Shown here piece after piece: positions 1 through 15,300 of a stretch of DNA of 64,000 nt. Within the stretch, counting starts at the first letter, position 1; the number at the start of each line of letters is the position of its first letter. The position numbers and the translations under genes are program-made. Below the pieces are notes generated by a model. That model was given only the letters and a program-made list of their open reading frames with translations, was not told where the DNA came from and did not search any database. This stretch comes from Henricia sp. BOLD:AAB3569 (Eukaryota > Echinodermata > Asteroidea > Spinulosida > Echinasteridae). Where the stretch lies: assembly GCA_037783545.1 (NCBI GenBank), contig JBBELK010001254.1, positions 1 to 64,000 of the forward strand, given 5' to 3'.

Positions 1-3000
1 AGTGTGTCCCAAATGCCGGCAAATTTGGAAAATCAAGGAATTTTCCAACTCAACTTCAAATTTTGCATGCTCCAAACTGTATATATTCCGCACTTGTCAT
101 GCAAAATTGACAGATATTTTCGCTGGGAAATGACGGAGAAATTTCAGAGTTTAGGGAAAACGGAGCTCGCTGCGTGTTATTCCCCTAACCGTGGCTGTTG
201 GGACACCCTGCGCATGCCGCTGGTGTACATTTCTACGGCCGTTGACTCACCCCAGATTGTGACGGGAATTAGGTCAAAGTGTGTCCCAAATGCCGGCAAA
301 TTTGGAAATCAAGGAATTTTCCAACCAACTTCAAATTTTGCATGCTCCAAACTGTATATATTCCGCACTTGTCATGCAAAATTGACAGATTTTCGCTGGG
401 AAATGACGGAGAAATTTCAGAGTTTAGGGAAAAACGGAGCTCGGCTGCGTGGTTATTCCCCTAACCGTGGCTGTTGGGACACCCTGCGCATCGCGCTGGT
501 GTACATTTCTACGGCCGTTGACTCACCCCAGATTGTGACGGGAATTAGGTCAAAGTGTGTCCCAAATGCCGGCAAATTTGAAATCAAGGAATTTTCCAAC
601 AACTTCAAATTTTGCATGCTCCAAACTGTATATATTCCGCACTTGTCATGCAAAATTGACAGATTTTCGCTGGGAAATGACGGAGAAATTTCAGAGTTTA
701 GGGAAAACGGAGCTCGGCTGCGTGGTTATTCCCCTAACCGTGGCTGTTGGGACACCCTGCGCATGCGCCGCGCTGGTGTACATTTCTACGGCCGTTGACT
801 CACCCCAGATTGTGACGGGAATTAGGTCAAAGTGTGTCCCAAATGCCGGCAAATTTGGAAATCAAGGAATTTTCCAACCAACTTCAAATTTTGCATGCTC
901 CAAACTGTATATATTCCGCACTTGTCATGCAAAATTGACAGATTTTCGCTGGGAAATGACGGAGAAATTTCAGAGTTTAGGGAAAACGGAGCTCGGCTGC
1001 GTGGTTATTCCCCTAACCGTGGCTGTTGGGACACCCTGCGCATCGCGCTGGTGTACATTTCTACGGCCGTTGACTCACCCCAGATTGTGACGGGAATTAG
1101 GTCAAAGTGTGTCCCAAATGCCGGCAAATTTGGAAATCAAGGAATTTTCCAACCAACTTCAAATTTTGCATGCTCCAAACTGTATATATTCCGCACTTGT
1201 CATGCAAAATTGACAGATTTTCGCTGGGAAATGACGGAGAAATTTCAGAGTTTAGGGAAAACGGAGCTCGGCTGCGTGGTTATTCCCCTAACCGTGGCTG
1301 TTGGGACACCCTGCGCATGCGCGCTGGTGTACATTTCTACGGCCGTTGACTCACCCCAGATTGTGACGGGAATTAGGTCAAAGTGTGTCCCAAATGCCGG
1401 CAAATTTGGAAATCAAGGAATTTTCCAACCAACTTCAAATTTTGCATGCTCCAAACTGTATATATTCCGCACTTGTCATGCAAAATTGACAGATTTTCGC
1501 TGGGAAATGACGGAGAAATTTCAGAGTTTAGGAAAACGGAGCTCGGCTGCGTGGTTATTCCCCTAACCGTGGCTGTTGGGACACCCTGCGCATGCGCTGG
1601 TGTACATTTCTACGGCCGTTGACTCACCCCAGATTGTGACGGGAATTAGGTCAAAGTGTGTCCCAAATGCCGGCAAATTTGGAAATCAAGGAATTTTCCA
1701 ACCAACTTCAAATTTTGCATGCTCCAAAACTGTATATATTCCGCACTTGTCATGCAAAATTGACAGATTTTCGCTGGGAAATGACGGAGAAATTTCAGAG
1801 TTTAGGGAAAACGGAGCTCGGCTGCGTGGTTATTCCCCTAACCGTGGCTGTTGGGACACCCTGCGCATGCGCTGGTGTACATTTCTACGGCCGTTGACTC
1901 ACCCCAGATTGTGACGGGAATTAGGTCAAAGTGTGTCCCAAATGCCGGCAAATTTGGAAATCAAGGAATTTTCCAACCAACTTCAAATTTTGCATGCTCC
2001 AAACTGTATATATTCCGCACTTGTCATGCAAAATTGACAGATTTTCGCTGGGAAATGACGGAGAAATTTCAGAGTTTAGGGAAAACGGAGCTCGGCTGCG
2101 TGGTTATTCCCCTAACCGTGGCTGTTGGGACACCCTGCGCATGCGCTGGTGTACATTTCTACGGCCGTTGACTCACCCCAGATTGTGACGGGAATTAGGT
2201 CAAAGTGTGTCCCAAATGCCGGCAAATTTGAAATCAAGGAATTTCCAACCAACTTCAAATTTTGCATGCTCCAAACTGTATATATTCCGCACTTGTCATG
2301 CAAAATTGACAGATTTTCGCTGGGAAATGACGGAGAAATTTCAGAGTTTAGGGAAAACGGAGCTCGGCTGCGTGGTTATTCCCCTAACCGTGGCTGTTGG
2401 GACACCCTGCGCCGCGCTGGTGTACATTTCTACGGCCGTTGACTCACCCCAGATTGTGACGGGAATTAGGTCAAAGTGTGTCCCAAATGCCGGCAAATTT
2501 GGAAATCAAGGAATTTTCCAACCAACTTCAAATTTTGCATGCTCCAAACTGTATATATTCCGCACTTGTCATGCAAAATTGACAGATTTTCGCTGGGAAA
2601 TGACGGAGAAATTTCGGAGTTTAGGGAAAACGGAGCTCGGCTGCGTGGTTATTCCCCTAACCGTGGCTGTTGGGACACCCTGCGCATGCGCTGGTGTACA
2701 TTCCTACGGCCGTTGACTCACCCAGATTGTGACGGGAATTAGGTCAAAGTGTGTCCCAAATGCCGGCAAATTTGGAAATCAAGGAATTTTCCAACCAACT
2801 TCAAATTTTGCATGCTCCAAACTGTATATATTCCGCACTTGTCGTGCAAAATTGACAGATTTTCGCTGGGAAATGACGGAGAAATTTCAGAGTTTAGGGA
2901 AAACGGAGCTCGGCTGCGTGGTTATTCCCCTAACGTGGCTGTTGGGACACCCTGCGCCGCGCTGGTGTACATTTCTACGGCCGTTGACTCACCCCAGATT

Positions 3001-6000
3001 GTGACGGGAATTAGGTCAAAGTGTGTCCCAAATGCCGGCAAATTTGGAAATCAAGGAATTTTCCAACCAACTTCAAATTTTGCATGCTCCAAACTGTATA
3101 TATTCCGCACTTGTCATGCAAAATTGACAGATTTTCGCTGGGAAATGACGGAGAAATTTCAGAGTTTAGGGAAAACGGAGCTCGGCTGCGTGGTTATTCC
3201 CCTAACCGTGGCTGTTGGGACACCCTGCGCATGCGCTGGTGTACATTTCTACGGCCGTTGACTCACCCCAGATTGTGACGGGAATTAGGTCAAAGTGTGT
3301 CCCAAATGCCGGCAAATTTGAAATCAAGGAATTTTCCAACCAACTTCAAATTTTGCATGCTCCAAACTGTATATATTCCGCACTTGTCATGCAAAATTGA
3401 CAGATTTTCGCTGGGAAATGACGGAAAAATTTCAGAGTTTAGGGAAAACGGAGCTCGGCTGCGTGGTTATTCCCCTAACCGTGGCTGTTGGGACACCCTG
3501 CGCCGCGCTGGTGTACATTTCTACGGCCTTTGACTCACCCCAGATTGTGACGGGAATTAGGTCAAAGTGTGTCCCAAATGCCGGCAAATTTGGAAATCAG
3601 GGAATTTTCCAACCAACTTCAAATTTTGCATGCTCCAAACTGTATATATTCCGCACTTGTCATGCAAAATTGACAGATTTTCGCTGGGAAATGACGGAGA
3701 AATTTCAGAGTTTAGGGAAAACGGAGCTCGGCTGCGTGGTTATTCCCCTAACCGTGGCTGTTGGGACACCCTGCGCATGCGCCGCGCTGGTGTACATTTG
3801 TACGGCCGTTGACTCACCCCAGATTGTGACGGGAATTAGGTCAAAGTGTGTCCCAAATGCCGGCAAATTGGAAATCAAGGAATTTTCCAACCAACTTCAA
3901 ATTTTGCATGCTCCAAACTGTATATATTCCGCACTTGTCATGCAAAATTGACAGATTTTCGCTGGGAAATGACGGAGAAATTTCAGAGTTTAGGGAAAAC
4001 GGAGCTCGCTGCGTGGTTATTCCCCTAACCGTGGCTGTTGGGACACCCTGCGCATGCGCTGGTGTACATTTCTACGGCCGTTGACTCACCCCAGATTGTG
4101 ACGGGAATTAGGTCAAAGTGTGTCCCAAATGCCGGCAAATTTGAAATCAAGGAATTTTCCAACCAACTTCAAATTTTGCATGCTCCAAACTGTATATATT
4201 CCGCACTTGTCATGCAAAATTGACAGATTTTCGCTGGGAAATGACGGAGAAATTTCAGAGTTTAGGGAAAACGGAGCTCGGCTGCGTGGTTATTCCCCTA
4301 ACCGTGGCTGTTGGGACACCCTGCGCATGCGCCGCGCTGGTGTACATTTCTACGGCCGTTGACTCACCCCAGATTGTGACGGGAATTAGGTCAAAGTGTG
4401 TCCCAAATGCCGGCAAATTTGGAAATCAAGGAATTTTCCAACCAACTTCAAATTTTGCATGCTCCAAACTGTATATATTCCGCACTTGTCATGCAAAATT
4501 GACAGATTTTCGCTGGGAAATGACGGAGAAATTTCAGAGTTTAGGGAAAACGGAGCTCGGCTGCGTGGTTATTCCCCTTACCGTGGCTGTTGGGACACCC
4601 TGCGCATGCGCTGGTGTACATTCCTACGGCCGTTGACTCACCCCAGATTGTGACGGGAATTAGGTCAAAGTGTGTCCCAAATGCCGGCAAATTTGGAAAT
4701 CAAGGAATTTTCCAACCAACTTCAAATTTTGCATGCTCCAAACTGTATATATTCCGCACTTGTCGTGCAAAATTGACAGATTTTCGCTGGGAAATGACGG
4801 AGAAATTTCAGAGTTTAGGGAAAACGGAGCTCGGCTGCGTGGTTATTCCCCTAACCGTGGCTGTTGGGACACCCTGCGCCGCGCTGGTGTACATTTCTAC
4901 GGCCGTTGACTCACCCCAGATTGTGACGGGAATTAGGTCAAAGTGTGTCCCAAATGCCGGCAAATTTGGAAATCAAGGAATTTTCCAACCAACTTCAAAT
5001 TTTGCATGCTCCAAACTGTATATATTCCGCACTTGTCATGCAAAATTGACAGATTTTCGCTGGGAAATGACGGAGAAATTTCAGAGTTTAGGGAAAACGG
5101 AGCTCGGCTGCGTGGTTATTCCCCTAACCGTGGCTGTTGGGACACCCTGCGCCGCGCTGGTGTACATTTGTACGGCGTTGACTCACCCCAGATTGTGACG
5201 GGAATTAGGTCAAAGTGTGTCCCAAATGCCGGCAAATTTGGAAATCAAGGAATTTTCCAACCAACTTCAAATTTTGCATGCTCCAAACTGTATATATTCC
5301 GCACTTGTCATGCAAAATTGACAGATTTTCGCTGGGAAATGACGGAGAAATTTCGGAGTTTAGGGAAAACGGAGCTCGGCTGCGTGGTTATTCCCCTAAC
5401 CGTGGCTGTTGGGACACCCTGCGCATGCGCTGGTGTACATTCCTACGGCCGTTGACTCACCCCAGATTGTGACGGGAATTAGGTCAAAGTGTGTCCCAAA
5501 TGCCGGCAAATTTGGAAATCAAGGAATTTTCCAACCAACTTCAAATTTTGCATGCTCCAAACTGTATATATTCCGCACTTGTCGTGCAAAATTGACAGAT
5601 TTTCGCTGGGAAATGACGGAGAAATTTCAGAGTTTAGGGAAAACGGAGCTCGGCTGCGTGGTTATTCCCCTAACCGTGGCTGTTGGGACACCCTGCGCCG
5701 CGCTGGTGTACATTTTCTACGGCCGTTGACTCACCCCAGATTGTGACGGGAATTAGGTCAAAGTGTGTCCCAAATGCCGGCAAATTTGGAAATCAAGGAA
5801 TTTTCCAACCAACTTCAAATTTTGCATGCTCCAAACTGTATATATTCCGCACTTGTCATGCAAAATTGACAGATTTTCGCTGGGAAATGACGGAGAAATT
5901 TCAGAGTTTAGGGAAAACGGAGCTCGGCTGCGTGGTTATTCCCCTAACCGTGGCTGTTGGGACACCCTGCGCATGCGCTGGTGTACATTTCTACGGCCGT

Positions 6001-6308
6001 TGACTCACCCCAGATTGTGACGGGAATTAGGTCAAAGTGTGTCCCAAATGCCGGCAAATTTGAAATCAAGAAATTTTCCAACCAACTTCAAATTTTGCAT
6101 GCTCCAAACTGTATATATTCCGCACTTGTCATGCAAAATTGACAGATTTTCGCTGGGAAATGACGGAGAAATTTCAGAGTTTAGGGAAAACGGAGCTCGG
6201 CTGCGTGGTTATTCCCCTAACCGTGGCTGTTGGGACACCCTGCGCCGCGCTGGTGTACATTTCTACGGCCGTTGACTCACCCCAGATTGTGACGGGAATT
6301 AGGTCAAA

Positions 6309-9300
6309 GTGTGTCCCAAATGCCGGCAAATTTGGAAATCAAGGAATTTTCCAACCAACTTCAAATTTTGCATGCTCCAAACTGTATATATTCCGCACTT
6401 GTCATGCAAAATTGACAGATTTTCGCTGGGAAATGACGGAGAAATTTCGGAGTTTAGGGAAAACGGAGCTCGGCTGCGTGGTTATTCCCCTAACCGTGGC
6501 TGTTGGGACACCCTGCGCATGCGCTGGTGTACATTCCTACGGCCGTTGACTCACCCCAGATTGTGACGGGAATTAGGTCAAAGTGTGTCCCAAATTCTGG
6601 CACATTTGGAAATCAAGGAATTTTCCAACCAACTTCAAATTTTGCATGCTCCAAACTGTATATATTCCGCACTTGTCGTGCAAAATTGACAGATTTTCGC
6701 TGGGAAATGACGGAGAAATTTCAGAGTTTAGGGAAAACGGAGCTCGGCTGCGTGGTTATTCCCCTAACCGTGGCTGTTGGGACACCCTGCGCCGCGCTGG
6801 TGTACATTTGTACGGCCGTTGACTCACCCCAGATTGTGACGGGAATTAGGTCAAAGTGTGTCCCAAATGCCGGCAAATTTGGAAATCAAGGAATTTTCCA
6901 ACCAACTTCAAATTTTGCATGCTCCAAACTGTATATATTCCGCACTTGTCATGCAAAATTGACAGATTTTCGCTGGGAAATGACGGAGAAATTTCAGAGT
7001 TTAGGGAAAACGGAGCTCGGCTGCGTGGTTATTGCCCTAACCGTGGCTGTTGGGACACCCTGCGCCGCGCTGGTGTACATTTGTACGGCCGTTGACTCAC
7101 CCCAGATTGTGACGGGAATTAGGTCAAAGTGTGTCCCAAATGCCGGCAAATTTGGAAATCAAGGAATTTTCCAACCAACTTCAAATTTTGCATGCTCCAA
7201 ACTGTATATATTCCGCACTTGTCATGCAAAATTGACAGTATTTCGCTGGGAAATGACGGAGAAATTTCGGAGTTTAGGGAAAACGGAGCTCGGCTGCGTG
7301 GTTATTCCCCTAACCGTGGCTGTTGGGACACCCTGCGCATGCGCCGCGCTGGTGTACATTTGTACGGCCGTTGACTCACCCCAGATTGTGACGGGAATTA
7401 GGTCAAAGTGTGTCCCAAATGCCGGCAAATTTGGAAATCAAGGAATTTTCCAACCAACTTCAAATTTTGCATGCTCCAAACTGTATATATTCCGCACTTG
7501 TCATGCAAAATTGACAGATTTTTGCTGGGAAATGACGGAGAAATTTCAGAGTTTAGGGAAAACGGAGCTCGGCTGCGTGGTTATTCCCCTAACCGTGGCT
7601 GTTGGGACACCCTGCGCATGCGCTGGTGTACATTTCTACGGCCGTTGACTCACCACAGATTGTGACGGGAATTAGGTCAAAGTGTGTCCCAAATGCCGGC
7701 AAATTTGGAAATCAAGGAATTTTCCAACCAACTTCAAATTTTGCATGCTCCAAACTGATATATTCCGCACTTGTCATGCAAAAATTGACAGATTTTCGCT
7801 GGGAAATGACGGAGAAATTTCAGAGTTTAGGGAAAACGGAGCTCGGCTGCGTGGTTATTCCCCTAACCGTGGCTGTTGGGACACCCTGCGCATGCGCCGC
7901 GCTGTTGTACATTTGTACGGCCGTTGACTCACCCCAGATTGTGACGGGAATTAGGTCAAAGTGTGTCCCAAATGCCGGCAAATTTGGAAATCAAGGAATT
8001 TTCCAACCAACTTCAAATTTTGCATGCTCCAAACTGTATATATTCCGCACTTGTCATGCAAAATTGACAGATTTTCGCTGGGAAATGACGGAGAAATTTC
8101 AGAGTTTAGGGAAAACGGAGCTCGGCTGCATGGTTATTCCCATAACCGTGGCTGTTGGGACACCCTGCGCCGCGCTGGTGTACATTTGTACGGCCGTTGA
8201 CTCACCCCAGATTGTGACGGGAATTAGGTCAAAGTGTGTCCCAAATGCCGGCAAATTTGGAAATCAAGGAATTTTCCAAACAACTTCAAATTTTGCATGC
8301 TCCAAACTGTATATATTCCGCACTTGTCATGCAAAATTGACAGATTTTCGCTGGGAAATGACGGAGAAATTTCGGAGTTTAGGGAAAACGGAGCTCGGCT
8401 GCGTGGTTATTCCCCTAACCCGTGGCTGTTGGGACACCCTGCGCCGCGCTGGTGTACATTTGTACTGCCGTTGACTCACCCCAGATTGTGACGGAAATTA
8501 GGTCAAAGTGTGTCCCAAATGCCGGCAAATTTGGAAATCAAGGAATTTTCCAACCAACTTCAAATTTTGCATGCTCCAAACTGTATATATTCCGCACTTG
8601 TCATGCAAAATTGACAGATTTTCGCTGGGAAATGACGGAGAAATTTCAGAGTTTAGGGAAAACGGAGCTCGGCTGCGTGGTTATTCCCTAACCGTGGCTG
8701 TTGGGACACCCTGCGCATGCGCCGCGCTGGTGTACATTTGTACGGCCGTTGACTCACCCCAGATTGTGACGGGAATTAGGTCAAAGTGTGTCCCAAATGC
8801 CGGCAAATTTGGAAATCAAGGAATTTTCCAACCAACTTCAAATTTTGCATGCTCCAAACTGTATATATTCCGCACTTGTCATGCAAAATTGACAGATTTT
8901 GCTGGAAATGACGGAGAAATTTCAGAGTTTAGGGAAAACGGAGCTCGGCTGCGTGGTTATTCCCCTAACCGTGGCTGTTGGGACACCCTGCGCATGCGCT
9001 GGTGTACATTTCTACGGCCGTTGACTCACCCCAGATTGTGACGGGAATTAGGTCAAAGTGTGTCCCAAATGCCGGCAAATTTTGAAATCAAGGAATTTTC
9101 CAACCAACTTCAAATTTTGCATGCTCCAAACTGTATATATTCCGCACTTGTCATGCAAAATTGACAGATTTTCGCTGGGAAATGACGGAGAAATTTCAGA
9201 GTTTAGGGAAAACGGAGCTCGGCTGCGTGGTTATTCCCCTAACCGTGGCTGTTGGGACACCCTGCGCATGCGCCGCGCTGTTGTACATTTGTACGGCCGT

Positions 9301-12300
9301 TGACTCACCCCAGATTGTGACGGGAATTAGGTCAAAGTGTGTCCCAAATGCCGGCAAATTTGGAAATCAAGGAATTTTCCAACCAACTTCAAATTTTGCA
9401 TGCTCCAAACTGTATATATTCCGCACTTGTCATGCAAAATTGACAGATTTTCGCTGGGAAATGACGGAGAAATTTCAGAGTTTAGGGAAAACGGAGCTCG
9501 GCTGCGTGGTTATTCCCATAACCGTGGCTGTTGGGACACCCTGCGCCGCGCTGGTGTACATTTGTACGGCCGTTGACTCACCCCAGATTGTGACGGGAAT
9601 TAGGTCAAAGTGTGTCCCAAATGCCGGCAAATTTGGAAAGGAATTTTCCAACCAACTTCAAATTTTGCATGCTCCAAACTGTATATATTCCGCACTTGTC
9701 ATGCAAAATTGACAGATTTTCGCTGGGAAATGACGGAGAAATTTCAGAGTTTAGGGAAAACGGAGCTCGGCTGCGTGGTTATTCCCCTAACCGTGGCTGT
9801 TGGGACACCCTGCGCCGCGCTGGTGTACATTTGTACGGCCGTTGACTCACCACAGATTGTGACGGGAATTAGGTCAAAGTGTGTCCCAAATGCCGGCAAA
9901 TTTGGAAATCAAGGAATTTTCCAACCAACTTCAAATTTTGCATGCTCCAAACTGTATATATTCCGCACTTGTCATGCAAAAATTGACAGTATTTCGCTGG
10001 GAAATGACGGAGAAATTTCGGAGTTTAGGGAAAACGGAGCTCGGCTGCGTGGTTATTCCCCTAACCGTGGCTGTTGGGACACCCTGCGCATGCGCTGGTG
10101 TACATTTGTACGGCCGTTGACTCACCCCAGATTGTGACGGGAATTAGGTCAAAGTGTGTCCCAAATGCCGGCAAATTTGGAAATCAAGGAATTTTCCAAC
10201 CAACTTCAAATTTTGCATGCTCCAAACTGTATATATTCCGCACTTGTCATGCAAAATTGACAGATTTTCGCTGGGAAATGACGGAGAAATTTCAGAGTTT
10301 AGGGAAAACGGAGCTCGGCTGCGTGGTTATTCCCATAACCGTGGCTGTTGGGACACCCTGCGCCGCGCTGGTGTACATTTGTACGGCCGTTGACTCACCC
10401 CAGATTGTGACGGGAATTAGGTCAAAGTGTGTCCCAAATGCCGGCAAATTTGGAAATCAAGGAATTTTCCAACCAACTTCAAATTTTGCATGCTCCAAAC
10501 TGTATATATTCCGCACTTGTCATGCAAAATTGACAGTATTTCGCTGGGAAATGACGGAGAAATTTCGGAGTTTAGGGAAAACGGAGCTCGGCTGCGTGGT
10601 TATTCCCCTAACCGTGGCTGTTGGGACACCCTGCGCCGCGCTGGTGTACATTTGTACTGCCGTTGACTCACCCCAGATTGTGACGGAAATTAGGTCAAAG
10701 TGTGTCCCAAATGCCGGCAAATTTGGAAATCAAGGAATTTTCCAACCAACTTCAAATTTTGCATGCTCCAAACTGTATATATTCCGCACTTGTCATGCAA
10801 AATTGACAGATTTTCGCTGGGAAATGACGGAGAAATTTCAGAGTTTAGGGAAAACGGAGCTCGGCTGCGTGGTTATTCCCCTAACCGTGGCTGTTGGGAC
10901 ACCCTGCGCATGTGCTGGTGTACATTTCTACGGCCGTTGACTCACCCCAGATTGTGACGGGAATTAGGTCAAAGTGTGTCCCAAATGCCGGCAAATTTTG
11001 AAATCAAGGAATTTTCCAACCAACTTCAAATTTTGCATGCTCCAAACTGTATATATTCCGCACTTGTCATGCAAAATTGACATATTTTCGCTGGGAAATG
11101 ACGCAGAAATTTCAGAGTTTAGGGAAAACGGAGATCGGCTGCATGGTTATTCCCCTAACCGTGGCTGTTGGGACACCCTGCGCATGCGCCGCGCTGTTGT
11201 ACATTTGTACGGCCGTTGACTCACCCCAGATTGTGACGGGAATTAGGTCAAAGTGTGTCCCAAATGCCGGCAAATTTGGAAATCAAGGAATTTTCCAACC
11301 AACTTCAAATTTTGCATGCTCCAAACTGTATATATTCCGCACTTGTCATGCAAAATTGACAGATTTTCGCTGGGAAATGACGGAGAAATTTCAGAGTTTA
11401 GGGAAAACGGAGCTCGGCTGCGTGGTTATTCCCCTAACCGTGGCTGTTGGGACACCCTGCGCATGCGCCGCGCTGGTGTACATTTGTACGGCCGTTGACT
11501 CACCCCAGATTGTGACGGGAATTAGGTCAAAGTGTGTCCCAAATGCCGGCAAATTTGGAAATCAAGGAATTTTCCAACCAACTTCAAATTTTGCATGCTC
11601 CAAACTGTATATATTCCGCACTTGTCATGCAAAATTGTCAGATTTTCGCTGGGAAATGACGGAGAAATTTCAGAGTTTAGGGAAAACGGAGCTCGGCTGC
11701 GTGGTTATTCCCCTAACCGTGGCTGTTGGGACACCCTGCCCATGCGCTGGTGTACATTTATACGGCCGTTGACTCACCCCAGATTGTGACGGGAATTAGG
11801 TCAAAGTGTGTCCCAAATGCCGGCAAATTTTGAAATCAAGGAATTTTCCAACCAACTTCAAATTTTGCATGCTCCAAACTGTATATATTCCGCACTTGTC
11901 ATGCAAAATTGACAGATTTTCGCTGGGAAATGACGGAGAAATTTCAGAGTTTAGGGAAAACGGAGCTCGGCTGCGTGGTTATTCCCCTAACCGTGGCTGT
12001 TGGGACACCCTGCGCATGCGCCGCGCTGGTGTACATTTGTACGGCCGTTGACTCACCCCAGATTGTGACGGGAATTAGGTCAAAGTGTGTCCCAAATGCC
12101 GGCAAATTTGGAAATCAAGGAATTTTCCAACCAACTTCAAATTTTGCATGCTCCAAACTGTATATATTCCGCACTTGTCATGCAAAATTGTCAGATTTTC
12201 GCTGGGAAATGACGGAGAAATTTCAGAGTTTAGGGAAAACGGAGCTCGGCTGCGTGGTTATTCCCCTAACCGTGGCTGTTGGACACCCTGCCCATGCGCT

Positions 12301-15300
12301 GGTGTACATTTATACGGCCGTTGACTCACCCCAGATTGTGACGGGAATTAGGTCAAAGTGTGTCCCAAATGCCGGCAAATTTTGAAATCAAGGAATTTTC
12401 CAACCAACTTCAAATTTTGCATGCTCCAAACTGTATATATTCCGCACTTGTCATGCAAAATTGACAGATTTTCGCTGGGAAATGACGGAGAAATTTCAGA
12501 GTTTAGGGAAAACGGAGCTCGGCTGCGTGGTTATTCCCCTAACCGTGGCTGTTGGGACACCCTGCGCATGCGCCGCGCTGGTGTACATTTGTACGGCCGT
12601 TGACTCACCCCAGATTGTGACGGGAATTAGGTCAAAGTGTGTCCCAAATGCCGGCAAATTTGGAAATCATGGAATTTTCCAACCAACTTCAAATTTTGCA
12701 TGCTCCAAACTGTATATATTCCGCACTTGTCATGCAAAATTGACAGATTTTCGCTGGGAAATGACGGAGAAATTTCAGAGTTTAGGGAAAACGGAGTTCG
12801 GCTGCGTGGTTATTCCCCTAACCGTGGCTGTTGGGACACCCTGCGCCGCGCTGGTGTACATTTGTACGGCCGTTGACTCACCCCAGATTGTGACGGGAAT
12901 TAGGTCAAAGTGTGTCCCAAATGCCGGCAAATTTGGAAATCAAGGAATTTTCCAACCAACTTCAAATTTTGCATGCTCCAAACTGTATATATTCCGCACT
13001 TGTCATGCAAAATTGACAGATTTTCGCTTGGAAATGACGGATAAATTTCAGAGTTTAGGGAAAACGGAGCTCGGCTGCGTGGTTATTCCCCTAACCGTGG
13101 CTGTTGGGACACCCTGCGCATGCGCTGGTGTACATTTGTACGGCCGTTGACTCACCCCAGATTTTGACGGGAATTAGGTCAAAGTGTGTCCCAAATGCCG
13201 GCAAATTTGGAAATCAAGGAATTTTCCAACCAACTTCAAATTTTGCATGCTCCAAACTGTATATATTCCGCACTTGTCATGCAAAATTGACAGATTTTCG
13301 CTTGGAAATGACGGATAAATTTCAGAGTTTAGGGAAAACGGAGCTCGGCTGCGTGGTTATTCCCCTAACCGTGGCTGTTGGGACACCCTGCGCTTGCGCT
13401 GGTGTACATTTGTACGGCCGTTGACTCACCCCAGATTGTGACGGGAATTAGGTCAAAGTGTGTCCCAAATGCCGGCAAATTTGGAAATCAAGGAATTTTC
13501 CAACCAACTTCAAATTTTGTATGCTCCAAACTGTATATATTCCGCACTTGTCATGCAAAATTGACAGATTTTCGCTGGGAAATGACGGAGAAATTTCAGA
13601 GTTTAGGGAAAACGGAGCTCGGCTGCGTGGTTATTCCCCTAACCGTGGCTGTTGGGACACCCTGCGCATGCGCTGCGCTGTTGTACATTTGTACGGCCGT
13701 TGACTCACCCCAGATTGTGACGGGAATTAGGTCAAAGTGTGTCCCAAATGCCGGCAAATTTGGAAATCAAGGAATTTTCCAACCAACTTCAAATTTTGCA
13801 TGCTCCAAACTGTATATATTCCGCACTTGTCATGCAAAATTGACAGATTTTCGCTGGGAAATGACGGAGAAATTTCAGAGTTTAGGGAAAACGGAGCTCG
13901 GCTGCGTGGTTATTCCCATAACCGTGGCTGTTGGGACACCCTGCGCCGCGCTGGTGTACATTCGTACGGCCGTTGACTCACCCCAGATTGTGACGGGAAT
14001 TAGGTCAAAGTGTGTCCCAAATGCCGGAAAATTTGGAAATCAAGGAATTTTCCAACCAACTTCAAATTTTGCATGCTCCAAACTGTATATATTCCGCACT
14101 TGTCATGCAAAATTGTCAGATTTTCGCTTGGAAATGACGGAGAACTTTCAGAGTTTAGGGAAAACGGAGCTCGGCTGCGTGGTTATTCCCCTAACCGTGG
14201 CTGTTGGGACACCCTGCGCATGCGCTGGTGTACATTTCTACGGCCGTTGACTCACCCCAGATTGTGACGGGAATTAGGTCAAAGTGTGTCCCAAATGCCG
14301 GCAAATTTTGAAATCAAGGAATTTTCCAACCAACTTCAAATTTTGCATGCTCCAAACTGTATATATTCCGCACTTGTCATGCAAAATTGACAGATTTTCG
14401 CTGGGAAATGACGGAGAAATTTCAGAGTTTAGGGAAAACGGAGCTCGGCTGCGTGGTTATTCCCCTAACCGTGGCTGTTGGGACACCCTGCCCATGCGCT
14501 GGTGTACATTTATACGGCCGTTGACTCACCCCAGATTGTGACGGGAATTAGGTCAAAGTGTGTCCCAAATGCCGGCAAATTTTGAAATCAAGGAATTTTC
14601 CAACCAACTTCAAATTTTGCATGCTCCAAACTGTATATATTCCGCACTTGTCATGCAAAATTGACAGATTTTCGCTGGGAAATGACGGAGAAATTTCAGA
14701 GTTTAGGGAAAACGGAGCTCGGCTGCGTGGTTATTCCCCTAACCGTGGCTGTTGGGACACCCTGCGCATGCGCCGCGCTGGTGTACATTTGTACGGCCGT
14801 TGACTCACCCAGATTGTGACGGGAATTAGGTCAAAGTGTGTCCCAAATGCCGGCAAATTTGGAAATCAAGGAATTTTCCAACCAACTTCAAATTTTGCAT
14901 GCTCCAAACTGTATATATTCCGCACTTGTCATGCAAAATTGACAGATTTTCGCTGGGAAATGACGGAGAAATTTCAGAGTTTAGGGAAAACGGAGTTCGG
15001 CTGCGTGGTTATTCCCCTAACCGTGGCTGTTGGGACACCCTGCGCCGCGCTGGTGTACATTTGTACGGCCGTTGACTCACCCCAGATTGTGACGGGAATT
15101 AGGTCAAAGTGTGTCCCAAATGCCGGCAAATTTGGAAATCAAGGAATTTTCCAACCAACTTCAAATTTTGCATGCTCCAAACTGTATATATTCCGCACTT
15201 GTCATGCAAAATTGACAGATTTTCGCTTGGAATGACGGAGAAATTTCAGAGTTTAGGGAAAACGGAGCTCGGCTGCGTGGTTATTCCCCTAACCGTGGCT

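Noticed and set aside
2112-2303. Minus-strand frames of 60-80 codons in many monomers
   Set aside because: They recur with the repeat, appear or vanish with single indels, and show no recognisable domain.
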